Counted from the stretch's first letter, positions 17,398-25,585 are shown. The stretch: 64,000 nucleotides of DNA from Flavobacteriales bacterium (GCA_016700415.1 CP065018.1:3044001-3108000), one strand, 5' to 3'. The notes: a model not told the origin generated them from the letters alone. Made by a program: numbers and translations.

Positions 17398-19169
17398 CAG
17401 GCGGTGGCCGTTTCCATGGTGGCGCCCTCTTCGTCCTCGAGCACGCCCGCGATCCCCGGTTTGATGTCCTTCACGCTCAGCTGCGTGGAAACCTTGCCCT
17501 GCCAGTGGTTCTGCTCGATCGCATAAAGCATGCTGAACGGCTCGCCGGAGCGCAGCAGGTCGAAGTGCTCGCCTTGGCGGAAGGCGATCGCATCCAGCTC
17601 GACCTTCGGAGACTTCGGATGGGCCACCTTGAATTTCAAATGGTCACCGCCGGTGCCGAGAAGTCGCACGTCCTTGGCGATCACGCCGCGCGTAAGGAAC
17701 ACCGGTTTCATGTTGCAGGGACCGAATGGCTCCATGCCATCAATACCGCGGATGAACGGCGGCTGGATCTCCGACAGGCCGATCTCCAGGTCCACCTCCT
17801 CCTCAGGGATGCGCATGGAAGGCTCAATTGTTTCACGCACTACTTCCTCAAATCGCAGGCGGAAGGCTTCCACGTTCTCCGGCTTCATGGTGAGGCCGGC
17901 CGCATACATGTGTCCGCCATATTGCTCCAGCAGATCGCTGCATGCCCCGATGGCGTCGTGGACGTTGAAGCCCTTCACGCTGCGCGCGCTGCCGCTCACC
18001 TTGCCGTTGCTCTCCGTGAGCACCACCGTGGGGCGATAGTGCTGTTCGATAAGCCGTGAGGCCACGATGCCCACCACGCCCTTGTGCCAGTTCGGGTTGA
18101 ACACCACGGTGCTCCAGGATCCCTTCAGGAAGGCATCGGTCTCGAAGAGCTCAAGAGCTTCCTCCGTGATCGACTTGTCCAGGTCCTGCCGTGCGGAGTT
18201 GTTCCCGTCGACGCGTCGCCCGATGTTCTCCGCCTCATTGTCCGTCTTGGCCAGCAACAGTTCCACCGCTTGCTGCCCGTGCTCGATCCGCCCGGCCGCG
18301 TTGATCCGGGGGCCCAGCACAAAGACGAGGTCCATGATGGAAAGCCGGCGCTTGAAATTGGACATCCCCAGGATCGCCTTGATCCCCGGCCGGGGTTCCC
18401 TGTCGTTCAAGCCCTTCAACCCGAAATGGGCGAGGGTGCGGTTCTCCCCGTCCAGCGGCACGATGTCGCAACCTATGCTCACAGCCACCAGGTCCAGCAA
18501 TTCCCCGACCTCACCGAACGGCATGTCGTTCTGCTGCGCGAAGGCCTGCATCAACTTGAAGCCGATGCCGCAACCGCTGAGTTCCTTGAACGGGTAGGCG
18601 CAATCGGAGCGCTTGGGGTCGAGCACGGCGACCGCATCCGGTATGGTTTCGCCAGGCAGGTGGTGGTCACAGATGATGAAGTCGATGCCTCTCTCATTGG
18701 CATAGGCCACCTTGTCCACGGACTTAATTCCACAGTCCAGCGCGATGATCAGCGATATGCCTTTCTCTGCGGCGCGATCGATGCCGAGCGAGGATATACC
18801 ATAGCCTTCCGCATAGCGGTCGGGGATGTAGTACATGATGTCACCCGTGCAGCGCGATAGCACGCTGTAAACAAGGGCCACTGAAGTGGTGCCGTCCACA
18901 TCGTAGTCGCCGTAGACCATGATGCCTTCCTTGTCGCGCAACGCCTGATTGATCCGTTCCACCGCACGGTCCATGTCCTTCATCAGGAAGGGGTCGTGCA
19001 GATGTTCAATGCGCGGGTGGTAAAAGCCCTTGGCCTCTGCGGGAGTGTGTATCCCCCGCTGTGCGAGCAGGGTCGCGAGCTCCGGCGTGCTGCGCGTGTG
19101 CGTCAGCCCGGCCACCACCTCCGGGTCCACCGGAGGCTTCAATCTCCATCGCTTGGTCATTGCGGACAT
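17397..19169 (-). CDS. recJ: Single-stranded-DNA-specific exonuclease RecJ
   Basis: A 590-residue 5'-3' ssDNA exonuclease of recombination and repair. The DHH-family metal motifs are intact: YGDYDVDGTT near residue 82, the DCGIKSVDK strand, and DHHLPGE near residue 168. The DHHA1 domain has GGHMYAAGLTM around residue 420, followed by the OB-like domain. The start at 19169 (MSAMTKRWRL) is supported by a promoter box 4 nt upstream; the internal ATG 9 nt later is possible. It is followed by tadA with a one-base overlap. Confidence 0.95.
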   Translation of the reverse strand: MSAMTKRWRLKPPVDPEVVAGLTHTRSTPELATLLAQRGIHTPAEAKGFYHPRIEHLHDPFLMKDMDRAVERINQALRDKEGIMVYGDYDVDGTTSVALVYSVLSRCTGDIMYYIPDRYAEGYGISSLGIDRAAEKGISLIIALDCGIKSVDKVAYANERGIDFIICDHHLPGETIPDAVAVLDPKRSDCAYPFKELSGCGIGFKLMQAFAQQNDMPFGEVGELLDLVAVSIGCDIVPLDGENRTLAHFGLKGLNDREPRPGIKAILGMSNFKRRLSIMDLVFVLGPRINAAGRIEHGQQAVELLLAKTDNEAENIGRRVDGNNSARQDLDKSITEEALELFETDAFLKGSWSTVVFNPNWHKGVVGIVASRLIEQHYRPTVVLTESNGKVSGSARSVKGFNVHDAIGACSDLLEQYGGHMYAAGLTMKPENVEAFRLRFEEVVRETIEPSMRIPEEEVDLEIGLSEIQPPFIRGIDGMEPFGPCNMKPVFLTRGVIAKDVRLLGTGGDHLKFKVAHPKSPKVELDAIAFRQGEHFDLLRSGEPFSMLYAIEQNHWQGKVSTQLSVKDIKPGIAGVLEDEEGATMETATA

Positions 19170-19173
19170 GCGT

Positions 19174-19181
19174 GCAAGTTA
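19174..19181 (-). promoter_or_regulatory. -7-like box of recJ-tadA
   Basis: TAACTTGC on the minus strand, 4 nt before the recJ ATG, one mismatch from TAnnTTTG. Confidence 0.45.
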
Positions 19182-19198
19182 CCGTTGCCGGTGATTTC

Positions 19199-19324
19199 TA
19201 CCGCAAAGGACGCGAAGAACACGAAGAGGTGCGCTGCTGGCGTCCGGTCTCCGTTACGGACAGGTGCTTCTCTCTGCGCTTAACGTTCCGCCCTTTCTTC
19301 GTGTACTTCGCGTCCTTCGTGGTA
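19199..19324. repeat. Inverted CACGAAGRA-family repeat pair
   Basis: Arms 19199-19229 (TACCGCAAAGGACGCGAAG...) and 19294-19324 (inverted copy) could form a roughly 30-bp imperfect stem around a 64-nt loop. They fill the gap between the PPK2 stop and the recJ promoter. They are the same family as 10150-10263. Confidence 0.75.
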
Positions 19325-19343
19325 GTCCTTCAGAGGTCCTCCT

Positions 19344-20219
19344 TCATTCTGCGTTCAACGCCTTCGCCACCTCCGGTAATTCCGCAGCGGCCTTATCGCT
19401 CATTGTCGGGATCTGCGGGTCCATCGCCTCCAATTGTTCGCGCACTGCACGGCAAATGATGGCTCGCGTCTCCCACTGGTCGTCCGCCGGAACGATATAC
19501 CATGGTGCATGGCTTGCGGATGTGGCGCAAATGGCCGCTTCGTAGGCCGCCATGTATTCATCCCAATGGCCCCGTTCCTTCACGTCGCCCATGCTGAATT
19601 TCCAGTTCTTTTCCGGGTCTTCGATGCGTTCCAAGAACCGCTCTTTCTGCGCTTCACGCCCCATGTGCAAGTAGAACTTCATAATGGTGGTGCCTTGGCG
19701 TGAAAGATGTTCCTCGAAGTTGCGGATGCTGGCGTAGCGCGCTTCCCAGAAGTCCTTGCCGGGGTCATTCCCAGAGGTGATGCCGGGGAGATGCTGGCCC
19801 ACCAAGTATTCCGGATGCACTTTTACCACGAGCACCTCCTCGTAGTGGCTGCGGTTGTGGACGCCGAACATGCCCGTGGAAGGGGTGGCTTTCGCATGGC
19901 GCCAGAGGAAGTCATGGGCCAGCTCATCGGTGGTCGGCGCCTTGAAGCTGGTCACACGGCACCCTTGCGGATTCACATCGCCCAGTACCCGCGCGATGCA
20001 GCTGTCCTTTCCGGCGGCGTCCATCGCCTGGAAGATCAACAGCAGCGACCGGTTGTTCTCCGCGTACAGCTTGTCCTGCAATTTGCCGATCTGCTTCGCG
20101 TCCTGCTTCACGGAGTCCTTCAGGTCATCCTTTGTGAACGTTTTCACCAATTGCGTGGGATGGTCCGCCAGCTTGAACATGCTGCCAGCAGTAATGCGGA
20201 AGTCGTGGGGATCGATCAT
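19344..20219 (-). CDS. Polyphosphate kinase 2 family protein
   Basis: A 291-residue PPK2-type enzyme, which transfers phosphate between polyphosphate and nucleotides. The P-loop variant is FQAMDAAGKDS (63-73); further family motifs are SFKAPTTDELAHDFLWRHAK and GMFGVHNRSHYEEVLVVKVHP. Residues WKFSMGDVKERGHWDEY and APWYIVPADDQWETR complete the lid and C-terminal region. One-domain length points to a class I or III PPK2; the preferred nucleotide cannot be read from sequence. The ATG at 20219 was chosen over a longer in-frame start because a -7-like box ends 6 nt upstream. Confidence 0.9.
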   Translation of the reverse strand: MIDPHDFRITAGSMFKLADHPTQLVKTFTKDDLKDSVKQDAKQIGKLQDKLYAENNRSLLLIFQAMDAAGKDSCIARVLGDVNPQGCRVTSFKAPTTDELAHDFLWRHAKATPSTGMFGVHNRSHYEEVLVVKVHPEYLVGQHLPGITSGNDPGKDFWEARYASIRNFEEHLSRQGTTIMKFYLHMGREAQKERFLERIEDPEKNWKFSMGDVKERGHWDEYMAAYEAAICATSASHAPWYIVPADDQWETRAIICRAVREQLEAMDPQIPTMSDKAAAELPEVAKALNAE

Positions 20220-20225
20220 GATCTG

Positions 20226-20233
20226 CAAAGTAA
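20226..20233 (-). promoter_or_regulatory. -7-like box of the PPK2 gene
   Basis: TTACTTTG on the minus strand ends 6 nt before the ATG at 20219. It is the same one-base-short variant as before the LolC/E-type permease. Confidence 0.45.
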
Positions 20234-20283
20234 GCGGGCGATCATCCTTTCGACGGCTACAACCCGTTGTTCCCCGCGGGGAA

Positions 20284-21327
20284 CTATTCCCGGACAACGC
20301 GGAGCAGGTCGTCCTCCTTCAGCGAGGTCTTCAGCAACAGCGGTGTCCGTTTCAGTCCATTGCGTACTACGCAACTGGCGGTGTTGGGCGGTACGCGGCC
20401 CTCGTTGTGCGCGACGATCGTAATGGCATTCTCGCCCGGGAGCAGGTCCATGCGTACTTTTTTCCTTCGCTTGGTAAGGGCCATGCCGACATAGACGGGC
20501 CTATCGTTCAGGAACACCGAAATGGTGTCACCGTCCACTTCGGCATTGTCCCAGAAGAGCAGGCTGATGCGTGTGCGTTTGGTGTGGAAGGTGGCCACGC
20601 TGTCCGTTGTGCGGTCGGCATATTCCAGATCGGGCATGGGCCTGTTCAGGGGCTTCGGTTTTTTCTTTTTGAAGCCGTATTCAAAGCGGATCGCCACGCC
20701 GACATAGTTGCCCGTGCCCTGTGCCATGGCGCGGGAACCGGATGTGCGCAGGGTGGTGGTGATCGCATGCGGATCACCGAGGTTCAATTGGTATTTCAAC
20801 AGCACTTCCGCACGGTGCCGGCCTATCCGTTTGGACAAGCCAACTTCCGGAGCGATGAACGGGAGGTAATGGTCCGAGGATCTTGACACCGCGTTCAGCG
20901 AGCCTTCCACGGTCTGTATCGAATCACCGTGATAGAAGGTGTTCCCAATGCCCAGTCCGAAGCTCCAGCTCATGTGATGCCGCTCAGAAAGCGGGAGCAG
21001 TTTGAAGAACCGACCCTCTGCGCGCCAACTGAGCAGGGTGATGCTATAGGATGCGTCCGTGTTGGAAAAGTTGTAATTGTCCGCTTGGTACCCGCCTTCC
21101 ATGCCGATGCCCCAATTCTCCTTTCGCGTGACGGTGAGGCCCGTGTTGAGCGAGATCACAGGGCCGATGCTTTGTTGGAACTCCAGCCCCGAGAGGTTGT
21201 ACAAATGCGCGAAGTTGACCCCCACGGTCACGGACAGCGGTACGCGGAAATGCCAATTGCGGTCCGGGAGGCCCTGTGCCCTCAAGGTCTGTGGAAGGAG
21301 CACCAACAGAAAGAGGAGGATGCGCAT
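20284..21327 (-). CDS. Predicted secreted/outer-membrane protein, unknown
   Basis: A 347-residue protein with a signal peptide (MRILLFLLVLLPQTLRAQ). Residues 25-230 alternate in barrel-like strands (FRVPLSVTVGVNF, VISLNTGLTVTR, WSFGLGIGNTFYHG, YVGVAIRFEYGFKK). A distinct C-terminal domain (about 250-347) contains DNAEVDGDTISVFLNDRP and LPGENAITIVAHNEG. This immunoglobulin-like module is seen in other Bacteroidota envelope proteins, from memory. No exact function can be given. The ATG at 21327 puts the signal peptide at the N-terminus; the frame upstream is unconvincing. It lies 64 nt upstream of the PPK2 start on the same strand. Confidence 0.6.
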   Translation of the reverse strand: MRILLFLLVLLPQTLRAQGLPDRNWHFRVPLSVTVGVNFAHLYNLSGLEFQQSIGPVISLNTGLTVTRKENWGIGMEGGYQADNYNFSNTDASYSITLLSWRAEGRFFKLLPLSERHHMSWSFGLGIGNTFYHGDSIQTVEGSLNAVSRSSDHYLPFIAPEVGLSKRIGRHRAEVLLKYQLNLGDPHAITTTLRTSGSRAMAQGTGNYVGVAIRFEYGFKKKKPKPLNRPMPDLEYADRTTDSVATFHTKRTRISLLFWDNAEVDGDTISVFLNDRPVYVGMALTKRRKKVRMDLLPGENAITIVAHNEGRVPPNTASCVVRNGLKRTPLLLKTSLKEDDLLRVVRE

Positions 21328-21477
21328 GGTTGGGACAGGCATGATCTTTCCGAAGTGTTCCGGCAAAAGAACGCCTTTGCGAAGGAACGGATCCCTTGGG
21401 TTTCAGGTGCCGGCGGGTCTGGCCGACCAACCGGACCGCCTTGTCAGGAGCATGCACCCTCCACTTTTCAACAAGAA

Positions 21478-21514
21478 GCAAAGGGGCTGCCTTCTTTTGA
21501 GACAGCCCCTTTGC
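21478..21514 (-). terminator. Strong hairpin terminator after the sorting-domain remnant
   Basis: GCAAAGGGGCTG (21478-21489) pairs perfectly over 12 bp with CAGCCCCTTTGC (21503-21514), followed on the minus strand by TTCTTGTTG. It lies 58 nt past the stop of the T9SS remnant and would end its transcript. Nothing else is visible between 21328 and 21571. Confidence 0.75.
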
Positions 21515-21571
21515 GTTCTGATCGGACTTCGGCTCAGCGCCTCCGTCGAGGTGGCAGCCGGGACCTGGGGT

Positions 21572-21790
21572 CTACTTGATGATGCTCAACCGCTGCACGG
21601 TCTTCTTCCCGTTCACCGTAATGTTCACCATATAGACCCCGCTGGCGATGTCGCCCGGCAGGTCGAGGATGGTTGTGAAACGCTCCCCACTGTTGCCGAA
21701 CTCCTTGGCGAAGACCTGCTTGCCGAAGATGTTCTGGATGTCCAGGATGATCCGCTCCGGTTCCAGTACCGTTTGTGCGATGCCGAAGGC
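21572..21790 (-). pseudogene. Orphan T9SS type A C-terminal sorting domain (5'-truncated remnant)
   Basis: Directly after the LuxR stop codon, and in the same frame, 72 codons read AFGIAQTVLEPERIILD..., with FGKQVFAKEFG, LDLPGDIASGVYMV and the terminal KKTVQRLSIIK and TAG. This matches the second half of a T9SS type A sorting domain (idiqNifGkqV ... sGvYmv.i..ngk...qrl.i.k). The YPNP-type first strand and the whole cargo moiety are missing, and there is no start codon or promoter of its own. I read it as the tail of a destroyed cargo gene whose 5' part was lost when the luxR-type gene came to abut it. Its terminator is retained. Confidence 0.75.
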
Positions 21791-22228
21791 TCACGCCGCC
21801 ACCAGCCCCTCATGGATCGCCTTTGCCACGGCGGCGGTATTGTTGTTCACCTGCATCTTTTGGTAGATGCACTTCATGTGGCTGCGCACGGTCTCGAAGC
21901 TGATGCGGAGCTCCGCTGCGATCATCTTATAGCTCAGGCCGTCCACCAAGGCGCGCAGCACGTCCAGCTCACGCGGGCTGAGCCGATGTTCCTTGGCGAC
22001 CGCGCATTCCGGGCGTAGCTGCACGGTGACGCGGCGGACTCCGGTCGCGGGCTTGCGGCCGTTGCGCAGCTCCTCCACGGTGCGCATCAGGTCTTCCTGG
22101 TTGTCGCCTTGCAGAATGTACCCGACGGTGCCGGCGTTCAACTTTTCGTCCGTGAGCTCGTTATCTCCCAGAACGGCAACGACCACCAATGTTCGTTGCG
22201 CGCGATCATTTGTTGTAGGAAGGTCCAT
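21791..22228 (-). CDS. LuxR-type regulator with truncated receiver domain
   Basis: A 145-residue protein. Residues 78-145 are a LuxR-type helix-turn-helix (LSPRELDVLRALVDGLSYKMIAAELRIS...TVRSHMKCIYQKM), intact. The N-terminal part (about 12-58) matches only the last third of a response-regulator receiver (AGTVGYILQGDNQEDLMRTVEELRNG). The acidic pocket and phospho-accepting Asp are absent, so it cannot be controlled by ordinary phosphorylation. The ATG at 22228 is preceded by a promoter element shared with the beta-helix operon, so it is probably expressed. In-frame reading past its TGA enters a T9SS tail. It may be a phosphorylation-independent DNA-binding protein or a decaying gene. Confidence 0.75.
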   Translation of the reverse strand: MDLPTTNDRAQRTLVVVAVLGDNELTDEKLNAGTVGYILQGDNQEDLMRTVEELRNGRKPATGVRRVTVQLRPECAVAKEHRLSPRELDVLRALVDGLSYKMIAAELRISFETVRSHMKCIYQKMQVNNNTAAVAKAIHEGLVAA

Positions 22229-22246
22229 GGCGGTGGGCTTTTCCTC

Positions 22247-22279
22247 TATATCGGGGAAAGCTGTAGGATGTGAACGATC
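22247..22279 (-). promoter_or_regulatory. Candidate ECF-type promoter, copy 1 (luxR-type gene)
   Basis: On the minus strand GATCGTTCACATCC is followed by 11 nt and CCGATATA. The 14-mer, the 8-mer and the 11-nt spacing are identical to those upstream of the beta-helix operon at 25484-25516. The box ends 18 nt before the ATG at 22228. Confidence 0.7.
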
Positions 22280-22309
22280 CCGGACGGTCTTTTTTAAGGA
22301 TCGTCCGGG
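22279..22309 (-). terminator. Hairpin between the beta-helix gene and the luxR-type promoter
   Basis: CCCGGACGGTC (22279-22289) pairs with GATCGTCCGGG (22299-22309), with one G-U type mismatch, around a T/A-rich 9-nt loop. It lies downstream of the beta-helix gene stop (22393) and touches the -35-like part of the next promoter. It could be a terminator or an operator; no clear U-tract follows. Confidence 0.45.
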
Positions 22310-22392
22310 AGCGTGTTGTTCAATTGGGCATCGAATGCACCCATGCGGAAGGTCAACAAGCGACATCTTCGCTTGGCTGACCGACCAGATAC

Positions 22393-23445
22393 TCAGTTTG
22401 GTTGCACCGCCACCTTCACGTTCATCAGCAATTCGCCGTTCGGTTCAGTGCCTTTCGCCACGTCCACTTGCCGGAAGTGCGGCACATGCGGTACCGCGCC
22501 GGGTTTGTAGGGAGGGGAGCCACCGTATAGCCCGATGCCGTTCTGAGCACCACCGGCCAAGTGTACGTCATCCGTGAACTGGTAAAAGTCGTCTACCTCG
22601 TTCACGAAAATTCCCGTAGGGCTTTGGTTCAGGAAATTGCCGACCGATATAGTGTCCTGGGAATTGCTGAATACCTGGGAAGCGGAGACGATGCAGTTGG
22701 ACACCGTCGTGTTGTTGCTCTGCCAGACCGGGGGGCCATTGGTACGGGTGAACACACAGTTGGAGATGGTCGCGAAGTGGCACGCATCGGTCTTCCCACC
22801 CAGCACGATGCTATTCAACAAGCTCAGTCCGGAGGGACGGAAGGTCACGATCATGCCACCGGTGCCTGGGCTATGATCGAAGATGCAGCGGTTCACCACG
22901 CTCGTGCCGCCATTCCCACGAAGTACCCCGTGGAAGATGCATTCGGTGAACGTACTGCTGGAGTTCGAAGGTTCTTCAACACCGAGACTAACTTCCTTCT
23001 GGAACATGCAGCGCAGAAAATCCACGCCTGTTACCACTTGATCGCCGGGGCCGGTGCCTAAGGAAAAGGTCGTACCACCTTCGGTATAGAACCAGATCCC
23101 GGTAAAGGAGGTCCCCGAAGCACCGGAAGTCAGTGCGAAAAGGTCGCTCCCCGTGGCGGTGAAGATGGTTGCTCCGGTCGCGTTCGTGCTATCCGTGTGG
23201 ATCCCGGCACCGACGAAATGCAAGGGCTTGTCCAGTGCGAAGCCACCGGGTACGTGGAACGAACCACCACTCAGCGTGATGTTGCTGTTCTCCGGAGCTG
23301 CTAGGATAGCCTCGTTCAGATCGCTGAATACTTGTGGTGGTGCAATGCCGTCCACCACAATGCGGGGAAGTTGCGCCATTGTGGATATCGTCATTGCGCT
23401 GAACGCGATGCACGATACGATGGAAGGAAGAAGGGTGATCCTCAT
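22393..23445 (-). CDS. Secreted right-handed beta-helix repeat protein B
   Basis: A 350-residue secreted protein: signal peptide (MRITLLPSIVSCIAFSAMTI... AQ), then PRIVVDGIAPPQVFSDLNEAI, a lead-in that sets up a repetitive solenoid, and short repeats of the parallel beta-helix type (ALDKPLHFVGAGI, FTGIWFYTEGG, FLRCMFQKEVS, FTECIFHGVL, VNRCIFDHS, ISNCVFTR, VSNCIVSA). It closes with a PHVPHF...LLMNVKVAVQPN segment. It is a close paralogue of the gene at 24411-25454. No T9SS sorting domain is present. The ATG overlaps the stop of the upstream T9SS cargo gene by four bases. It is probably a cell-surface protein; any enzymatic activity is not evident. Confidence 0.78.
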   Translation of the reverse strand: MRITLLPSIVSCIAFSAMTISTMAQLPRIVVDGIAPPQVFSDLNEAILAAPENSNITLSGGSFHVPGGFALDKPLHFVGAGIHTDSTNATGATIFTATGSDLFALTSGASGTSFTGIWFYTEGGTTFSLGTGPGDQVVTGVDFLRCMFQKEVSLGVEEPSNSSSTFTECIFHGVLRGNGGTSVVNRCIFDHSPGTGGMIVTFRPSGLSLLNSIVLGGKTDACHFATISNCVFTRTNGPPVWQSNNTTVSNCIVSASQVFSNSQDTISVGNFLNQSPTGIFVNEVDDFYQFTDDVHLAGGAQNGIGLYGGSPPYKPGAVPHVPHFRQVDVAKGTEPNGELLMNVKVAVQPN

Positions 23446-24407
23446 TGCTTGATGAATGGAAGGGTGATGGCACGGGCTGAAGAAATGATCCGAAGGGTGT
23501 ACACGCCTGCGGGGAATGCGGAGGTGTCCCAGGTGCGATGCGCAAGTCCTGTTACGCTCCAATTCGTGGGAGCTTCTACTACGCGCCCGGAGGCATCGAG
23601 CAGGCTTACTTCCATGTCCGTGAAGGTTTGTGCGTCCACGCGAAGGGTCAGTTGGTCCTGCACCGGATTCGGGAACACGAGCAGGCTGTTCACACCCGGC
23701 AGTTCATCGATGCCGACGTAGACCGTTACGGTCGTCGTTATCGGAACGCTCCAACCCTCCGCCTCGTCGCGGAAGCGGATGGTGAAGGTGTGATCACCGG
23801 GCGGCGTGTTCAGGGGTAGGTCGCTGATGAGGTCAACCACCGTGGCAGGCCCGACCGGGTTCATCACCCGGTCGGCCACCTGGTCATCGATCCAATACTC
23901 GTAGCCGGTGATCATGCCGCCGCCACGTGCCATGGTGGTGGTGTAGGGCACGCTCCATTCGCCACGATCGTCGAGGCCACGGATCGTCACGTTGTGCAGG
24001 CCGAGAGGCAGGTCGCTGGCGTCAAGCGATGCCGTCAGGTCGATCTCCGCAGCGGGTGTCACGTCCAGCGTGGAGGCTGAACCAGCATCATCGCCGAACC
24101 AGTATTGCAGCGCGGTGATGGTGCCGCCCTTCTGGCTGAAGACGCTGGTGTAGGGTGAGGACCAATGCACATCGGCGTCACGGAACTGTACGGTCACCGT
24201 GTGGTACCCGATCGCAAGTCCTGCGCTGTTCATGCTGATCTGTGCGTCCACCACGGGCGTCGGCGATAGTGATACGGTTACCAGGTCCGCAATGGCATCA
24301 TCGAACCAATAGCGGTAGCCGGTGATGTTCTGCGCTTGCGTTGCGCTCAGCAGCAGCCCCAAGGCAGCGCAAAGCAGCAAGCGTTGAGTGTTTCGTTCGT
24401 TGCGCAT
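23442..24407 (-). CDS. T9SS cargo: three-repeat surface protein with type A sorting domain
   Basis: A 321-residue protein with a signal peptide (about 1-25). It has three repeats of roughly 65-70 residues, each with a YWFDD/YWIDD start, then a GLxxGxHTVTV stretch, then an RxxDxxxxWSxPYTT end (starting near residues 27, 97, 168). The C-terminal 75 residues are a T9SS type A sorting domain (LLVFPNPVQDQLTLRV ... FPAGVYTLRIISS ... LPFIKQ). It should be exported by Sec, carried across the outer membrane by the T9SS encoded at 52.5-58.4 kb, and anchored on the cell surface. It is sandwiched between two beta-helix genes (3-nt gap upstream, 4-nt overlap downstream). A homologous pair is found at 41-43 kb. 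Confidence 0.85.
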   Translation of the reverse strand: MRNERNTQRLLLCAALGLLLSATQAQNITGYRYWFDDAIADLVTVSLSPTPVVDAQISMNSAGLAIGYHTVTVQFRDADVHWSSPYTSVFSQKGGTITALQYWFGDDAGSASTLDVTPAAEIDLTASLDASDLPLGLHNVTIRGLDDRGEWSVPYTTTMARGGGMITGYEYWIDDQVADRVMNPVGPATVVDLISDLPLNTPPGDHTFTIRFRDEAEGWSVPITTTVTVYVGIDELPGVNSLLVFPNPVQDQLTLRVDAQTFTDMEVSLLDASGRVVEAPTNWSVTGLAHRTWDTSAFPAGVYTLRIISSARAITLPFIKQ

Positions 24408-24410
24408 GGC

Positions 24411-25454
24411 TTACTGAGGTTGGGCCGCCATGCGGATGTTCACGGGAAGTTCGCTGTTGCCGTTTGTAGCACCACCGATATCGGCAGCACGGTAGTGCGG
24501 GTTGTAAGGCGAAGCCCCTTCCTTGTATGGGGAACCGCCGCCGTAGATGCCGATGTCCCGTCCGTCGTTGCCGGCACCCACGCCGGGGCTGGTAGGGTCC
24601 ATGTGCAGGTCATCGTCGAAGCTGTACACTCCGTTGGCCTCGTTCACGAAAATGGAACCCGCAGCCTGGCCGTAGATGTTGTTCGATTCCTGGTTGCCAC
24701 TGGAATTGCTGAACATTCCATTGCCCGTGACCAAACAGTTGCTGATCTGCACGCCGCCAACCTGCCAAAGTGGGGCGCCATTGTATGTGAACACACAGTT
24801 CTGCACGATCGCATTTCCGGAGTTCTGGAGCCGTGCATCGAGCACGACACTGTTGCGAATGATCAATCCTGAAGGGCGGAAAAGGCTCAAGGTCGCCCCG
24901 TCCAGGATGGAGTTCGTGATCACGGCGTTGCTCGCACCTCCGGTGATCGTGCCCCGGAAGATGCATTCATCGAAACTGCTGCTGGCAGAAGCTCCTTCTT
25001 CGATGGCCATACCGATGGCCTTGGCGAAAGCGCATCGCTGGAAGATCAGGTCCTTCGGGTCATCGTCGTTCGGGTCCGTACCGTATTGGATGTTGCCTCC
25101 GGGGTTGAAGTTGATCCCCGTGAACGTGCTTCCGCCGGCCTCAGTGAGAATGGTGATCCGCGTGCTGCCACCGGTCGACAACGTGGTGACGCCGGTCACG
25201 TTCGCAGTGTCCGGGCTGATGCCCGCGCCGATGAAGTGCAGGGGCTTATCGATGGTGATGCCCGCCGCTTCAAGGAATGTCCCGCCGCTGAAGTAGAGCT
25301 TATCGTTGGGCTGTGCGGCCGTTAGGGCTTCGTTCACGGTGGTGAACACCTGTGGGGTGCCGCCGCTCTGTAGAATGATGCGTGGGAGTTGGGCGTGCAG
25401 GCTGCCCGCGACCAAGATGACCGAGGAGAATAGGACGAGTGTTCGTGTTCGCAT
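24411..25454 (-). CDS. Secreted right-handed beta-helix repeat protein A
   Basis: A 347-residue protein with a signal peptide (MRTRTLVLFSSVILVAGSLHAQ). It continues LPRIILQSGGTPQVFTTVNEA, then IDKPLHFIGAGI and a series of solenoid repeats (FTGINFNPGG, FQRCAFAKA, FDECIFRG, ITNSILDG, IRNSVVLD, VQNCVFTYN, ISNCLVTGN). The C-terminal segment YNPHYRAADIGG...LPVNIRMAAQPQ matches paralogue B. It has no T9SS tail. It is the first gene of a three-gene operon whose promoter (25484-25516) faces away from the ECF sigma/CHAT operon. Surface location is inferred from the operon partner. Confidence 0.8.
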   Translation of the reverse strand: MRTRTLVLFSSVILVAGSLHAQLPRIILQSGGTPQVFTTVNEALTAAQPNDKLYFSGGTFLEAAGITIDKPLHFIGAGISPDTANVTGVTTLSTGGSTRITILTEAGGSTFTGINFNPGGNIQYGTDPNDDDPKDLIFQRCAFAKAIGMAIEEGASASSSFDECIFRGTITGGASNAVITNSILDGATLSLFRPSGLIIRNSVVLDARLQNSGNAIVQNCVFTYNGAPLWQVGGVQISNCLVTGNGMFSNSSGNQESNNIYGQAAGSIFVNEANGVYSFDDDLHMDPTSPGVGAGNDGRDIGIYGGGSPYKEGASPYNPHYRAADIGGATNGNSELPVNIRMAAQPQ

Positions 25455-25483
25455 GATCGCGCGGATTTTGTTGGTTTCGGCGG

Positions 25484-25516
25484 TATATCGGAGAGCAGTA
25501 CCGGATGTGAACGATC
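25484..25516 (-). promoter_or_regulatory. Candidate ECF-type promoter, copy 2 (beta-helix operon)
   Basis: Minus-strand GATCGTTCACATCC, 11 nt, CCGATATA, ending 29 nt before the start at 25454. It is identical in both boxes and in spacing to the element at 22247-22279, while the surrounding sequence differs. There is no TAnnTTTG box at this position, suggesting an alternative sigma factor. Confidence 0.7.
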
Positions 25517-25557
25517 AACCTGAAAAATCCATGGACCGGCCAGATCCAAGCTCGGCT

Positions 25558-25585
25558 GTTCACATTCGCCGCATACCTCGATGTA
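25558..25585 (+). promoter_or_regulatory. Candidate ECF-type promoter, variant (sigma/CHAT operon)
   Basis: Plus-strand GTTCACATTC, 10 nt, TCGATGTA: a variant of the GTTCACATCC-N11-CCGATATA element, on the opposite strand, about 75 nt before the ECF start. The spacing is one base shorter, so it is weaker evidence. It would make the ECF operon autoregulated. Confidence 0.5.

Noticed and set aside
21572..22228. Genuine LuxR-T9SS fusion protein by stop readthrough
   Set aside because: Cytoplasmic DNA-binding and surface-anchoring modules do not make sense in one protein; a remnant is simpler, although readthrough is listed as a test.
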